A stretch of 35,488 nucleotides of DNA from Bacteroidota bacterium (lineage in GTDB: Bacteria > Bacteroidota > Bacteroidia > Cytophagales > Cyclobacteriaceae), in assembly GCA_016191555.1 (NCBI GenBank), contig JACPVX010000091.1, positions 1 to 35,488 on the forward strand. The letters run 5' to 3'. Of this stretch, positions 1 to 8,308 are shown in pieces (positions within the stretch are counted from its first letter, which is position 1; every line of letters begins with the position of its first letter). The notes below the pieces were generated by a model that was given only the letters and a program-made list of their open reading frames with translations, had not been told where the DNA came from and did no database searches. The position numbers and the translations under genes were made by a program.

Positions 1-407
1 AAAAATTTAAATCGAAACATTTCGCAACTACGGCACATATCAATTGCTCCGTAGGAGCAGCCTGTTTATAGAAATTATTTTAGCGATTTATTCGGCTCCG
101 CTAGGAGCCTCCTACTAATGTAGAGGCTTAATTCCAGAGCCGCGATAAAAATTTAGATTGAAACATTGCGCAACTACGGCACATATCCATCGCTCCATAG
201 GAGCAGCCTGTTTATAGAAATTATTTTAGCGATTTATTCGGCTCCGGCAGGAGCCTCCTACAAGCGTAGAGGCTTAATTCAAGAGCCGTGATAAAAATTT
301 AGATTGAAACATTGCGCATCTACACCACAATTTCCATAGCTCCGTAGGAGCAGCCTGTTTATAGAAATTATTTTAGCGATTTATTCGACTCCGTCAGGAG
401 CCTCCTA
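1..407. repeat. 146-bp tandem repeat, about 2.8 copies, with internal hairpins
   Basis: Three head-to-tail units begin at 1, 147 and 293; the third is truncated and carries a 1-nt insertion. Each unit contains a 13-nt hairpin of the form GCTCC-GTA-GGAGC (46-58, 192-204, 339-351) and, about 35 nt later, a second hairpin GGCTCC-N4-GGAGCC (94-109, 240-255, about 387-402). The part between them (CTGTTTATAGAAATTATTTT) is identical in the three units. Similar GCTCC/GGAGC elements followed by a TGTTTRTAGAAA-like tail are, from memory, common dispersed repeats in Bacteroidota. No open frame spans the array. It fills the 441 bases before the first gene, apart from about 30 bases of simple sequence. 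Confidence 0.9.
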
Positions 408-441
408 TTTGCCTTCAGACTTTTTAATAAAAGAAAGAAAT

Positions 442-849
442 CTACCCCTTCCTTTTAATCACAAAACAATTAGAAAACTGCTCCATACCAATTTTAGGAT
501 AATAGCCGACTGCTTTAGGTGCAGCCAGTAGCAAGAGCATGCTGTCATCTTCTCCGGCTACCTGATGGGTGAGTCGTATGAGTTCTTTACCAATGCCTTG
601 ATGTTGATATTTCTCATCCACGGCCAAATCCGATAAGTAGCAACAAAACGAAAAGTCACTCAACGCCCGCGATACACCCACCAACAAATCACCATCCCAG
701 GCAGTTACTAAAATGTTGCCATGCTGTAACATTTTTTCAATGCGTTCTCTACTTTCCACCGGTCTGCGTTCTGCCAGTGTCGAGCGCTTCAGCACATCGA
801 TAAACTCATCCGCAGAAATGTTTCGATTGGTTTCGTAATGAATATTCAT
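442..849 (-). CDS. GNAT family N-acetyltransferase
   Basis: A 135-residue single-domain protein of the Gcn5-related acetyltransferase fold, transferring acetyl from acetyl-CoA to an unknown amine. The acetyl-CoA-binding motif A is visible around residues 72-93 ([20 protein letters not shown], with the QxxGxG turn), and the C-terminal part has the YYPKIGME pattern typical of motif B. Length is normal for a minimal GNAT. It starts 3 bp after the stop of the upstream oxidoreductase, so the two are probably co-transcribed. The substrate cannot be told from the sequence. Confidence 0.88.
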   Translation of the reverse strand: MNIHYETNRNISADEFIDVLKRSTLAERRPVESRERIEKMLQHGNILVTAWDGDLLVGVSRALSDFSFCCYLSDLAVDEKYQHQGIGKELIRLTHQVAGEDDSMLLLLAAPKAVGYYPKIGMEQFSNCFVIKRKG

Positions 850-852
850 GTG

Positions 853-1854
853 CTAAGCTATTTTCAAAACAATCTTCCCAAACTGACTTCCTTCTTTCAT
901 GCGCTCGAAAGCTTGCTTGGCATCTGCCAATGAAAATACCTGATCTACCACCGGCACCAACTTACGGCTCTCCACAAATTCAAGCAGCGACAAGAACTCG
1001 TCACGCGTGCCCATGGTTGTTCCGAAAAGAGATATCTGTTTGTAAAACAATTTTTTTAAGTCGAATGAAACGGTGCTGCCGGCTGTTCTTCCGAAGTTCA
1101 CAATGCGTCCGCCCGGCACACATAAGTCCACCAGCTTTTCGAAATCACTTCCACCTGCACTGTCAATAATCACATCAAAACCTCCCGATGCTTTGGCAGC
1201 TTGCTCCGCCCAATCTGCATTTTTATAATTGTAGATATTCAGTGCCCCGAGCTCCTTCGCGCGACTGAGTTTTTCATCGCTGCCCGATGTTACCGACACA
1301 CGCGCCTGATACGCGCTTGCCAATTGCAATGCCCACAAGGCAGCGCCACCGCCAATTCCTGTAATCAATACTTTCTCTTGTGCACGCAATCGTGCTTTCG
1401 AAAACAACGCACGGTAAGCAGTGAGCCCTGCGAGAGGCACTGCGGCCGATTGTTCAAACGACAAATGCTCGGGCTTTTCAAAAATATTCTTTTTCGAAAT
1501 CACGATGTATTCGGCCATCGTACCGTGATCGGGGTTTCCCAGAATCCGAAATGTGTCTCCTTGCACCGCAGGGTTTTTGCCCCAATCCAAACTTGGATTG
1601 ATCACCACTTCCATTCCCACCATAAACGGATCGGCATCTTCGCCTACATCTTCCACCACACCACATCCGTCTGAGCCAAGCACCACACCATCTTTGTGCA
1701 GCACCGAAGCTTGCTCGAGCGTAGCCCACAAGTCGCGGTGGTTGATCGCAGCTGCTTTTAGTTTCACCAACACCTGATCTTTTACCGGCTTGGGTTTAGG
1801 AAAATCAGTAACACCCCAAGGAAGATCTTTTCCTTTGAAAACAAGTGCCTTCAT
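853..1854 (-). CDS. Zinc-independent MDR alcohol dehydrogenase/quinone oxidoreductase family protein
   Basis: A 333-residue medium-chain dehydrogenase/reductase. It has a GroES-like N-terminal domain (MKALVFKGKD start, AAAINHRDLW where zinc enzymes carry the catalytic Cys) and a Rossmann NAD(P)H domain with the glycine-rich turn GIGGGAALWAL near residues 166-176. The usual catalytic-zinc cysteine is Asn in AAAINHRD, so this should be a zinc-independent reductase of the quinone oxidoreductase/enoyl reductase type. The frame is open to an ATG at 1890, but that start lies inside the terminator hairpin of ilvE and adds 12 residues with no family match, so 1854 is preferred. The next gene, a GNAT, starts 3 bp after the stop. 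The physiological substrate is unknown. Confidence 0.88.
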   Translation of the reverse strand: MKALVFKGKDLPWGVTDFPKPKPVKDQVLVKLKAAAINHRDLWATLEQASVLHKDGVVLGSDGCGVVEDVGEDADPFMVGMEVVINPSLDWGKNPAVQGDTFRILGNPDHGTMAEYIVISKKNIFEKPEHLSFEQSAAVPLAGLTAYRALFSKARLRAQEKVLITGIGGGAALWALQLASAYQARVSVTSGSDEKLSRAKELGALNIYNYKNADWAEQAAKASGGFDVIIDSAGGSDFEKLVDLCVPGGRIVNFGRTAGSTVSFDLKKLFYKQISLFGTTMGTRDEFLSLLEFVESRKLVPVVDQVFSLADAKQAFERMKEGSQFGKIVLKIA

Positions 1855-1870
1855 AAAAAATGGTTTTATA

Positions 1871-1904
1871 TAAAAAGTGTCAGGATACATGATATCCTGA
1901 CACT
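1871..1904 (-). terminator. Rho-independent terminator after ilvE
   Basis: Read on the minus strand, a perfect 12-bp stem (AGTGTCAGGATA paired with TATCCTGACACT, loop of 5, positions 1904-1876) is followed by TTTTTATA. It sits 15 bp beyond the ilvE stop and immediately before the ATG of the oxidoreductase gene, so it separates two transcription units. Confidence 0.85.
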
Positions 1905-1918
1905 CGTAGAAAGATCTA

Positions 1919-2989
1919 CTATTTTACTCGGTAGTTCCAGCTATGTACATCCGCCTCAATTCCTTTGCGGATGTCGTTCAATTTCTTTTTCACGCGCAAT
2001 TGAAAGCTGGCTTCGGTTACAGCCGGCAAGTGATAATCGCTGCCGTGAATGTTGATCGATGCAATTTGCGAAACCACAGCGGCTGTGCCCACACCAAAAG
2101 CTTCAGTGATGGTGTTGTTCTTAAAAGCCTCTTCAATTTCAGCTACACTTACTTTGCGCTCTTCTTTCTCGATTCCTAAACTTGAAGCCAATGTTAAAAT
2201 GGAATCACGTGTTACGCCATCCAACAAGGAAGTCGTTAAGCGTGGCGTCACCAATTTCCCATTGATCACAAACATCACGTTCATCGCACCCGATTCATCA
2301 ATGTACTTGTGATCTTTTGCATCCGTCCACAACACCTGATCAAAACCTTGCTTTTGCGCCAACATGGTTGGGTAAAATGCGCCACCATAATTACCGGCAC
2401 ATTTCGCAAATCCGGTACCGCCTTCGGCAGCACGCACAAATTCCTCTTCCACTTTCACACGCACGGGCTTTGCAAAATACGGACCCACCGGACTGGTCAG
2501 AATGATAAATTTATATTCGTCAGCTACCTTAACACCAAGCTTTGCTTCGTTCGCAAAAACAAACGGACGCAAATACAACGATGCCCCTTCCGAAGTTGGA
2601 ATCCAATCCGCATCTACTTCAATCAAAGCAGTCAGTGATTGTAAAAATAATTCTTCACTAATCGCAGGCATGCACATACGCTCCAGCGAGCGCAGCAATC
2701 TCTTGTGGTGACGCTCCGGTCTGAAAATCGTAATCACACCTTGATCATTCTTAAAAGCCTTCATGCCTTCAAATACCGATTGGCCATAGTGCAACGCCAG
2801 CATCGCGGGCGATAGCTCCATCATTCCATAAGGAACAATTTTAGGCTCTTGCCATTCTCCATTTTTGTAATCAATCACCAACATGTGATCAGAGATGTGA
2901 TTACCGAAACCAAGATTGGTGAAATCAACCGATGAGAGACGTGATTTGGCTACGCGCTCAACGTGGATGGATTCTGTTAATACGGCCAT
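1919..2989 (-). CDS. ilvE: Branched-chain amino acid aminotransferase
   Basis: A 356-residue PLP enzyme of fold type IV that interconverts Leu/Ile/Val and their 2-oxo acids with glutamate as amino donor; cytoplasmic, last step of branched-chain amino acid synthesis. It is the long (type II, BCAT1-like) form rather than the roughly 300-residue E. coli form. Seen: EGMKAF at 74-79, the SLYLRPFVFANEAKLGV block, and the catalytic-lysine segment GGTGFAKCAGNYGG with K196 as the Schiff-base lysine, followed by QVLWTDAKDHKYIDESGAMN. The start MAVLTES is the first Met in the frame. Downstream is a strong terminator, and upstream is a palindrome-rich gap, so it is probably monocistronic. Function is certain at family level. 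Confidence 0.96.
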   Translation of the reverse strand: MAVLTESIHVERVAKSRLSSVDFTNLGFGNHISDHMLVIDYKNGEWQEPKIVPYGMMELSPAMLALHYGQSVFEGMKAFKNDQGVITIFRPERHHKRLLRSLERMCMPAISEELFLQSLTALIEVDADWIPTSEGASLYLRPFVFANEAKLGVKVADEYKFIILTSPVGPYFAKPVRVKVEEEFVRAAEGGTGFAKCAGNYGGAFYPTMLAQKQGFDQVLWTDAKDHKYIDESGAMNVMFVINGKLVTPRLTTSLLDGVTRDSILTLASSLGIEKEERKVSVAEIEEAFKNNTITEAFGVGTAAVVSQIASINIHGSDYHLPAVTEASFQLRVKKKLNDIRKGIEADVHSWNYRVK

Positions 2990-3077
2990 GGTATATAGTT
3001 TTTAAGTTGTTGGGTAAAATTACAGAGTTATGCGGAATTAAAAATTTTATTTCTTCGGGCGGCTTGGCCGTGCGAAA

Positions 3078-3184
3078 GTCCCGATAGCTATCGGGACCCA
3101 CCGGGCTTTTCGCTACAAGTCTCCCGATAGCTATCGGGAGGCTTTTCGCTTCAATCCCTAGCCGATCCCGATAGCTATCGGGAC
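3078..3184. repeat. Three copies of a perfect palindrome TCCCGATAGCTATCGGGA
   Basis: The same 18-bp self-complementary core occurs at 3079-3096, 3122-3139 and 3166-3183. In the first two copies the palindrome extends to 20 bp (3078-3097, 3121-3140). The copies lie 43-44 bp apart in the gap between the PaiB-like gene and ilvE. The phrase GGCTTTTCGCT follows or precedes the hairpins. This is a dispersed Bacteroidota palindrome by memory. It may serve as a terminator or mRNA 3'-end structure for the PaiB-like gene, but there is no clean U-run. Confidence 0.9.
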
Positions 3185-3191
3185 GTAATTA

Positions 3192-3803
3192 CTACTTTGT
3201 GTGATAACCATACTTTATCATCTCATTCGCAATGCCTACCGAATTTTCATCGCCTCTTTTCTCTAATTCTGAAATAATGTTGTGGTGATTTTTTTCATCG
3301 CGGTTCTGGCTCAGCTTAAAACTCGCCTCCATTCGGTCAATCGCAATTTCAAAACCAATAGTTCCACGCATTTCGGTATGCAAAAACTTGTGCGACATCG
3401 TATCTACCGACACCGGATGTACCGAATCTTTTTCATATTTATTGGTCAGTTGCCGTAGCGATTCCAGCAACTCTTCGTCCGAAAGCGTGCGCACCTTTCC
3501 ATACACATGCACCGCTTCATAATTCCACGAAGGCACATTTTCATGATCATACCACGAGGAGGAAACATAGGTATGCACACCTTGAAAGATCACCAACACT
3601 TCTTCATTTTGTGGCAGCTCGCGCCATTGTTTGTTCCCGCGACTGAGGTGCCCGTGCAGTTTGTTTCCTTCTAACATCAGCGGAATGTGGGTAGCCCACA
3701 GTTTACCTTCCACCGTGCTCACCACAATTCCAAATCCATTCTTGCGAATAAAATCCCTCAGATCTTCTTCGTTGTCATTTTTAGCGTAGGCGGGTCTGTA
3801 CAT
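3192..3803 (-). CDS. PaiB-like FMN-binding protein (FMN_bind_2 family)
   Basis: A 203-residue protein matching the PaiB/FMN_bind_2 family, which has a split-barrel flavin-binding fold related to pyridoxamine-phosphate oxidases. Family hallmarks seen are the N-terminus MYRPAYAKNDNEEDLRDFIR, then WATHIPLML, GHLSRGNKQW, VHTYVSSSWY, and VPSWNYEAVHVYGKVR. In Bacillus, PaiB was described as a negative regulator of sporulation and protease genes; no DNA-binding domain is seen here, so enzyme or flavin-sensor roles are just as likely. The DinB-family gene ends 3 bp upstream of its start, so the two form an operon. Confidence 0.88.
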   Translation of the reverse strand: MYRPAYAKNDNEEDLRDFIRKNGFGIVVSTVEGKLWATHIPLMLEGNKLHGHLSRGNKQWRELPQNEEVLVIFQGVHTYVSSSWYDHENVPSWNYEAVHVYGKVRTLSDEELLESLRQLTNKYEKDSVHPVSVDTMSHKFLHTEMRGTIGFEIAIDRMEASFKLSQNRDEKNHHNIISELEKRGDENSVGIANEMIKYGYHTK

Positions 3804-3806
3804 TGA

Positions 3807-4304
3807 TCATTTGTTTAGTGTGCGTAAATAGAAAATGATATCCATACTTTGAATTTTTGTTACTCCAAGTTGGTGGAGTATTGTAGTAACCTGCCCGCGA
3901 TGATACGTTCCGTGATTAACCACATGAAACAACATATCTTCCACCCGATTCTCAAACAAATCTCCTTTCAGGTTTTTGTAAGTGACCGAAGTCGATAAAT
4001 AATCAACGCCTTTCGACTCAACAAAGTCAGCGAGGTTTTTGGCCGACTGAACAATGCCTTCCAGTAATTCTTTTTTGCCGCCTTTGAAATTTTGTGAAGG
4101 CCATGCATCCAAACTTACACCTTGCAGTCGCTTCAACCAGATGACTTCTGCGTCCCACGCATGCAAAAGTGTTTTTGCAAGGGATGAAAAACTACTTTTC
4201 ACATCTGCGAACAAAATAGATTCGTCTACCGCATCGAGCGTTTCTTTCAATCGCTCCGTGGCCCACACCGAGTAAGCCAAATGTTGTTGAATCGTGTAAC
4301 TCAT
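3807..4304 (-). CDS. DinB family protein (four-helix metal-binding fold)
   Basis: A 165-residue protein of the DinB/YfiT-like superfamily: a four-helix bundle that binds a divalent metal through three histidines. The expected ligands are visible as H48 (TLLHAWDAE) and H131/H135 (FHVVNHGTYHRGQ). Despite the name, members are not DNA polymerases; many act as metal-dependent thiol (bacillithiol or mycothiol) transferases or are uncharacterised. It is the first gene of a two-gene unit with the PaiB-like flavoprotein. Upstream lies a strong hairpin that ends the preceding cluster. Confidence 0.9.
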   Translation of the reverse strand: MSYTIQQHLAYSVWATERLKETLDAVDESILFADVKSSFSSLAKTLLHAWDAEVIWLKRLQGVSLDAWPSQNFKGGKKELLEGIVQSAKNLADFVESKGVDYLSTSVTYKNLKGDLFENRVEDMLFHVVNHGTYHRGQVTTILHQLGVTKIQSMDIIFYLRTLNK

Positions 4305-4325
4305 ATGTTTTTAACTATAGTTTAT

Positions 4326-4358
4326 AGGCGTCAGACCGCTCGAAGCGGTCTGACGCCT
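4326..4358 (-). terminator. Perfect 15-bp hairpin ending the cupin/decarboxylase cluster
   Basis: AGGCGTCAGACCGCT (4326-4340), a 3-nt loop, then the exact complement to 4358. It starts 16 bp beyond the stop of the cupin gene (minus strand). The flank on the minus-strand exit side is ATAAACTATAG rather than a clean U-run, so it may act as a weak terminator or an mRNA-stabilising end. The GCGTCAGACCGCT arm also looks like a dispersed Bacteroidota repeat. Confidence 0.7.
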
Positions 4359-4374
4359 GATTACGACTTACTTT

Positions 4375-4707
4375 CTAATCAACAATAAACAACTTCACGC
4401 CTCGCTCACTTCGCGTGCGATGTGCTTCCGCATCATCACCCACCTGATACGACATGCCGGCTTTCAATACAAACTCACGACCGTCTTCCAACGCAGTAGT
4501 CATCTCGCCCTCGAGACAAAAAATAAAATGCCCTTTTTTACACCAATGATCTGCCAGATAGTTAGCAGAGTATTCCACTCTCCGCAAGCGCACATCACTA
4601 AAGTACTTTACGCGCCAAGTGGCATAACCCGTAGTGCCTTCGTGTCGCTCGGCAGTTACGGTATCCCAATCGGTAACACCGAACAATATGTTCGAATCAA
4701 TTTTCAT
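4375..4707 (-). CDS. DHCW motif cupin fold protein
   Basis: A 110-residue single-domain cupin. The region DHWCKKGH (residues 53-60) followed by FIFCLEGEM and, 20 residues later, GMSYQVGDDAEAHRTRS matches the small cupin family named after a DHCW-type motif. Here the order reads D-H-W-C. The function of the family is unknown; cupins usually bind a metal or a small ligand. Its start overlaps the end of the PLP decarboxylase gene by 11 bp, so it is translationally coupled and last in the long leftward cluster. Confidence 0.88.
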   Translation of the reverse strand: MKIDSNILFGVTDWDTVTAERHEGTTGYATWRVKYFSDVRLRRVEYSANYLADHWCKKGHFIFCLEGEMTTALEDGREFVLKAGMSYQVGDDAEAHRTRSERGVKLFIVD

Positions 4708-6112
4708 TTCGTAGTTGAGTTAGCACTTTGTTCATCAGCGCGAGTACACTACTCACATCTTCCGCAGTCGTGCGCCAATTCACAAAGGCCGCACGAATTC
4801 CTTTTCGGTCTTTATAAACAGTGGGTGTCATAAACACCTGACCGGTTGCATTGACTGCATTTAAAAATGTCGTTACCTCATTGGGTTTCACTTCTTCTTT
4901 CAACGAGAAACAAACCGTATTCAAACGAACGGGTGCCAGCAATTCAAATGGTTGCGATTGCTCAACCCCTTTGCCAAATTGCTCCGCATGCGCTATGTTA
5001 TTATCAACCCATTCACGAATTCCATCTTTGCCATAAGCTACGAGCGAAAACCAGGCAGGCAACGCTTTTAATCTTCTGGAGTTTTCAGGTAGAAAATTTA
5101 AGTAATTAAAATTCTCAATCGGGTTGCCAAGATAAGGCGCATTCGAATTTTGAAAAGTCTCCACTTGCAACACACCGTGTTTCTGTTTCACAAAGAAGAG
5201 CGCACTCTCATAGGGCACATTCAACCACTTGTGACAATCTACCGTAATGCTGTCTGCATGTTCCCAGCCGGAAACTAAATGCTGTCGCATGGAAGAGCAA
5301 GCAGCAAATCCACCAAAGGCCGCATCAATATGCCACCAGAAGGAATATCTTTCTTTCAGTTTGGCAATCGCAGTAAAATCATCGAAGTCTACCGTGTTGA
5401 CTGTGCCTGCACTGGAAATTAAAATGAATGGTTCTGTCGGATTGTTTTTCAAATAGTGTTCCAACGCATCCGCATCCATCGCCTCCCGATTTCCTTTCAG
5501 CGTATCGATTTTAACTAAGTTACTGCTGCCTACACCCAGCAACGACAATGCTTTGATAGAAGAAGAATGTGGTGTAGTGGAAATAATTCTAATAGACGAA
5601 GTGATCCCTTCTTTCGCAATATCTTTTCCTTGTTGTTTGCCTACCCACTGGCGTGCGACTGCCATACACGTAAAGTTGGACATCATTGCTCCGGTTACAA
5701 AACCTCCAAAGAAATCTTTCGGTAAATGAAACAGATCCAACAACAATTGAATGGATTCTATTTCGATGTTAGCCGAAACATCACCAACTCCTTTTAAGCC
5801 TTGCGGATTTTGATCGTAGATCGTGGTAAGCCAATCCCCTGCAATGGCTGCCGGTGTGGTGCCGCCCGTGACAAATCCCCAATAACGTGGACCGGACGAA
5901 GCCACCATCAACGGTTCAAAGCGTTCGTTAAATTGTTGCAACGCGCCTAATGTTCCAACTCCTTCACTATTTAAGTTAGTTTGTACATCCGCTGCATGTT
6001 TCGTGGAGGTAGCACGATCGTTGATTGTGTTGAGATAGGATTTACCTTGTGAAACTATTTTTTCAAACAACGGACCTAACTCATTCGATTCTTTTTTTAA
6101 TAGCGAATTCAT
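4697..6112 (-). CDS. PLP-dependent group II decarboxylase family protein (aromatic-L-amino-acid/glutamate decarboxylase type)
   Basis: A 471-residue cytoplasmic PLP enzyme of fold type I. Motifs seen: PHSSSIKA with H182, the probable PLP-stacking His; SSAGTVNTVDFD; HIDAAFGG with D263 contacting the pyridine nitrogen; and SITVDCHKWLNVP with K295 as Schiff-base lysine. Family members decarboxylate amino acids such as aromatic amino acids, glutamate, aspartate or 2,4-diaminobutyrate. The exact substrate cannot be read from the sequence. Its ATG lies directly against the stop of the upstream GNAT gene and its end overlaps the cupin, so it is embedded in a tight operon with acetyltransferases and an exporter, which suggests amine production and handling. 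Confidence 0.88.
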   Translation of the reverse strand: MNSLLKKESNELGPLFEKIVSQGKSYLNTINDRATSTKHAADVQTNLNSEGVGTLGALQQFNERFEPLMVASSGPRYWGFVTGGTTPAAIAGDWLTTIYDQNPQGLKGVGDVSANIEIESIQLLLDLFHLPKDFFGGFVTGAMMSNFTCMAVARQWVGKQQGKDIAKEGITSSIRIISTTPHSSSIKALSLLGVGSSNLVKIDTLKGNREAMDADALEHYLKNNPTEPFILISSAGTVNTVDFDDFTAIAKLKERYSFWWHIDAAFGGFAACSSMRQHLVSGWEHADSITVDCHKWLNVPYESALFFVKQKHGVLQVETFQNSNAPYLGNPIENFNYLNFLPENSRRLKALPAWFSLVAYGKDGIREWVDNNIAHAEQFGKGVEQSQPFELLAPVRLNTVCFSLKEEVKPNEVTTFLNAVNATGQVFMTPTVYKDRKGIRAAFVNWRTTAEDVSSVLALMNKVLTQLRNEN

Positions 6113-6580
6113 CTACTGTAAAGTCAATTCCATTTTGATATCACTTCGTTTGTACGGCCCGTCTAATTCAACTTCAACAAAGCCCAGTTTCCGATAGAGC
6201 TTGATGGCAGCCTCTAATTTTGTGTTGGAATACAAAATGATTTTGGAGGCTTTCATCACTTTGGCAGTAGCGATGGCTACAATGGCCAGTTTCTCTCCGA
6301 TTTTCTTTCCCTGAAATTTTTCGTCAACCGCCATTTTGGTAAACTCCAAAACAGTTTCGTTGACACGCTTCAATGCAACCACACCCACCGACTGATCATC
6401 TACCAGAGCAATCAGAATTTCACCTCCGGCAGCCATGATATTCTTTTCCGGATTCTGTAGCACTTCTACATCAATCGGTTCAATCCAAAAATATTTTTCG
6501 ATCCACGCTTTGTTCAACGATTCAAAAGCAGCCTGGTATTTTGGCTGATAGAAACTGATTTGAATAGATTTATTTTCCAT
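6113..6580 (-). CDS. GNAT family N-acetyltransferase
   Basis: A 155-residue GNAT. Motif A is FTKMAVDEKFQGKKIGEKL, with the QxxxIG acetyl-CoA pyrophosphate loop, and motif B is NTKLEAAIKLYRKLGFVEV, a common N-acetyltransferase ending. It lies 8 bp downstream of another GNAT and abuts the PLP decarboxylase. An amine produced by the decarboxylase is a plausible but unproven acceptor. Confidence 0.9.
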   Translation of the reverse strand: MENKSIQISFYQPKYQAAFESLNKAWIEKYFWIEPIDVEVLQNPEKNIMAAGGEILIALVDDQSVGVVALKRVNETVLEFTKMAVDEKFQGKKIGEKLAIVAIATAKVMKASKIILYSNTKLEAAIKLYRKLGFVEVELDGPYKRSDIKMELTLQ

Positions 6581-6588
6581 GTCGTGGT

Positions 6589-7035
6589 TTATACATCCCA
6601 GCTATAATAATTGTGATCCTGATCTAATTCAAAACCAACCTTGGGATACAGATTGTTGCCGATAGTGTTCGTCTTGGCAGTTTCTAAAATCAATCCGCAA
6701 CCGTGGGTAGCGCGACAATGTTCTTTCGCTTTTTCAATCAAGGCAACGGAAAAGCCTTTTCCCCGAAAGGAAGCATGCACAAACAAATCATTGAGCAACC
6801 AAAGTCTTTTCATGCGTGTGGACGAAAAGAGCGGATACAACTGCGTGAAGCCTGTCATTTGATTCTGGTCATCAAACGAAACGAAGATCACCGATTCACT
6901 GGCTTTCATTCGCGCTTGCAGAAATTGTTTGGCGCCCGCTACGTCAGATGGTTTTTCATAAAACACCCGGTACTGATCGAATAAATTCGATAGCGACTCA
7001 ATGTGCTGCAAGGTGGCTTGTTCTACGCGTATCAT
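6589..7035 (-). CDS. GNAT family N-acetyltransferase
   Basis: A 148-residue GNAT starting MIRVEQATLQHIESL. Motif A is WLLNDLFVHASFRGKGFSVALIEKAKEHC, with the RGKG loop, followed by LILETAKTNTIGNNLYPKVGFELD. The frame stays open to an ATG at 7062, but that start would overlap the upstream NTF2-like gene by 26 bp and adds residues outside the fold. The ATG at 7035, 1 bp after that gene's stop, gives the canonical N-terminus. It shares little sequence with the neighbouring GNAT, so this is not an obvious recent duplication. Confidence 0.88.
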   Translation of the reverse strand: MIRVEQATLQHIESLSNLFDQYRVFYEKPSDVAGAKQFLQARMKASESVIFVSFDDQNQMTGFTQLYPLFSSTRMKRLWLLNDLFVHASFRGKGFSVALIEKAKEHCRATHGCGLILETAKTNTIGNNLYPKVGFELDQDHNYYSWDV

Positions 7036-7036
7036 T

Positions 7037-7465
7037 TTATTTGGTGTTAATGACAGTCGCATGACCGGCCAACAAGATCCAGTTGGTATTTACTTTCACC
7101 CATGTATCGGTTACATAGAGCTTTACATCAAACGCATTTCCTTTGTAGGTTCCTTTTTGTTGCAAGATGCCGGTGAGCACGGCTGTGTTTTCAATCACTC
7201 TCACTTTTACTTGTGTAGTTTCGTTGATTTCAAGCACAACTTCAGGCGAGCTAATATCAGCCAGCATGTCTTGCTTTGACTTTGCTTTACCTGAAGAGGT
7301 TGTTAAAACAAAATCATCTGCATAGATAAGGGCAGCATCTTTAACGCGATGCTGGGAAATCAACTGATTCAACTCTTTGTCTCGAGCAATTACTTCTTCC
7401 TCAACAGAAGGTATAGTCCAAAGACCGCTTGCAACCAAAAGCCAACTGATCAGCAATGTTTTCAT
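7037..7465 (-). CDS. Secreted NTF2-like (SnoaL/DUF4440-type) protein
   Basis: A 142-residue protein with an N-terminal signal sequence (MKTLLISWLLVASGLW). The following single domain resembles DUF4440/SnoaL-like cone folds: an N-terminal helix with VIARDKELNQLI, ADDFVLTTSSGKAKSKQDMLADI, a central AVLTGILQQKGTYKG and a terminal VKVNTNWILLAGHATVI. Such proteins are ligand-binding or enzymatic and the role cannot be specified. It lies 46 bp downstream of phzF-like and 1 bp upstream of a GNAT within the leftward cluster. Confidence 0.8.
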   Translation of the reverse strand: MKTLLISWLLVASGLWTIPSVEEEVIARDKELNQLISQHRVKDAALIYADDFVLTTSSGKAKSKQDMLADISSPEVVLEINETTQVKVRVIENTAVLTGILQQKGTYKGNAFDVKLYVTDTWVKVNTNWILLAGHATVINTK

Positions 7466-7511
7466 TGAAAAAATAACTTAGTTAAAAATGTTATTGGTTG
7501 GTCTTTACGAC

Positions 7512-8297
7512 TCAATCTATAAAGATAGTTCCTTTCAAAAACAGTTGAGCTTCGCCACTAATCTCCACGCGAGTTCCTTTCAAGCGGCACGTAAGTTCAC
7601 CACCACGAGCCGATAGCTGTCGTGCCGTAAATTCATTTTTGTTCAACACGCCTGCCCAATACGGTGTAAGTGTGGTGTGAGCCGAGCCCGTTACCGGATC
7701 TTCATCGACACCCGACTGTGGACCGAAGAAGCGTGAAACAAAATCTACTTTTTCGCCCGGAGCAGTAACGATTACACCACGCGCTTTTACCTGCGCGATT
7801 TTCTTCATGTCAGGTTGAAGCTGCTGAACCTGCGCTTCGTTTTCAACCACTACCAGATAATCTGTTTTTCCTTTGAAGGTTGCTGTTGATTTTACACCCA
7901 GACCTTCTTCTAACTCAGTGATGGCATTCACCGGTGTTAGCGTATCGGTAGGAAAATCAAGCGTTAATTGATTACCCGATTTGGTAACGGTGAGCAAACC
8001 ACTCCGCGAATTGAAAACAATTTTATTGTCTGTATGACCTTCGCGATTAAATAATACAAAAGCAGTCGCGAGTGTCGCATGGCCACACAAGTCAACTTCC
8101 ACCGCAGGGGTAAACCAGCGAATGCGAAGCCCTTCTTTCTCTTTTACATAGAAAGCCGTTTCAGACAGATTGTTTTCCATGGCAATGTTTTGCATCACCG
8201 AATCAGGAAGCCATTCTTGCAACGGACACACCGCGGCAGGATTCCCTTTAAATACTTTCGATGCAAACGCATCTACCTGATAAACTTTTATTTCCAT
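7512..8297 (-). CDS. PhzF family isomerase/epimerase-like protein
   Basis: A 261-residue PhzF-superfamily protein with two diaminopimelate-epimerase-like halves. Seen: the N-terminal VYQVDAFASKVFKGNPAAVC, the active-site segment MENNLSETAFYV with E46 (equivalent to the catalytic Glu of PhzF), EVDLCGHATLATA, and in the second half GVDEDPVTGSAHTTL. PhzF itself isomerises a phenazine precursor, but most members have unknown substrates and no other phenazine genes are present. It lies 11 bp downstream of the EamA transporter gene. Confidence 0.93.
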   Translation of the reverse strand: MEIKVYQVDAFASKVFKGNPAAVCPLQEWLPDSVMQNIAMENNLSETAFYVKEKEGLRIRWFTPAVEVDLCGHATLATAFVLFNREGHTDNKIVFNSRSGLLTVTKSGNQLTLDFPTDTLTPVNAITELEEGLGVKSTATFKGKTDYLVVVENEAQVQQLQPDMKKIAQVKARGVIVTAPGEKVDFVSRFFGPQSGVDEDPVTGSAHTTLTPYWAGVLNKNEFTARQLSARGGELTCRLKGTRVEISGEAQLFLKGTIFID

Positions 8298-8308
8298 CGG
8301 CTCGATTT

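Noticed and set aside
1..407. Possible CRISPR array
   Set aside because: The period is about 146 bp with almost the whole unit conserved, so there are no variable spacers of 25-45 bp and no short direct repeat.
1855..1890. Upstream ATG at 1890 as start of the oxidoreductase
   Set aside because: It lies inside the ilvE terminator hairpin and adds residues not matching the MDR family N-terminus.
7036..7062. ATG at 7062 as start of the GNAT gene
   Set aside because: It would overlap the upstream NTF2-like gene and the extra residues precede the canonical GNAT start.
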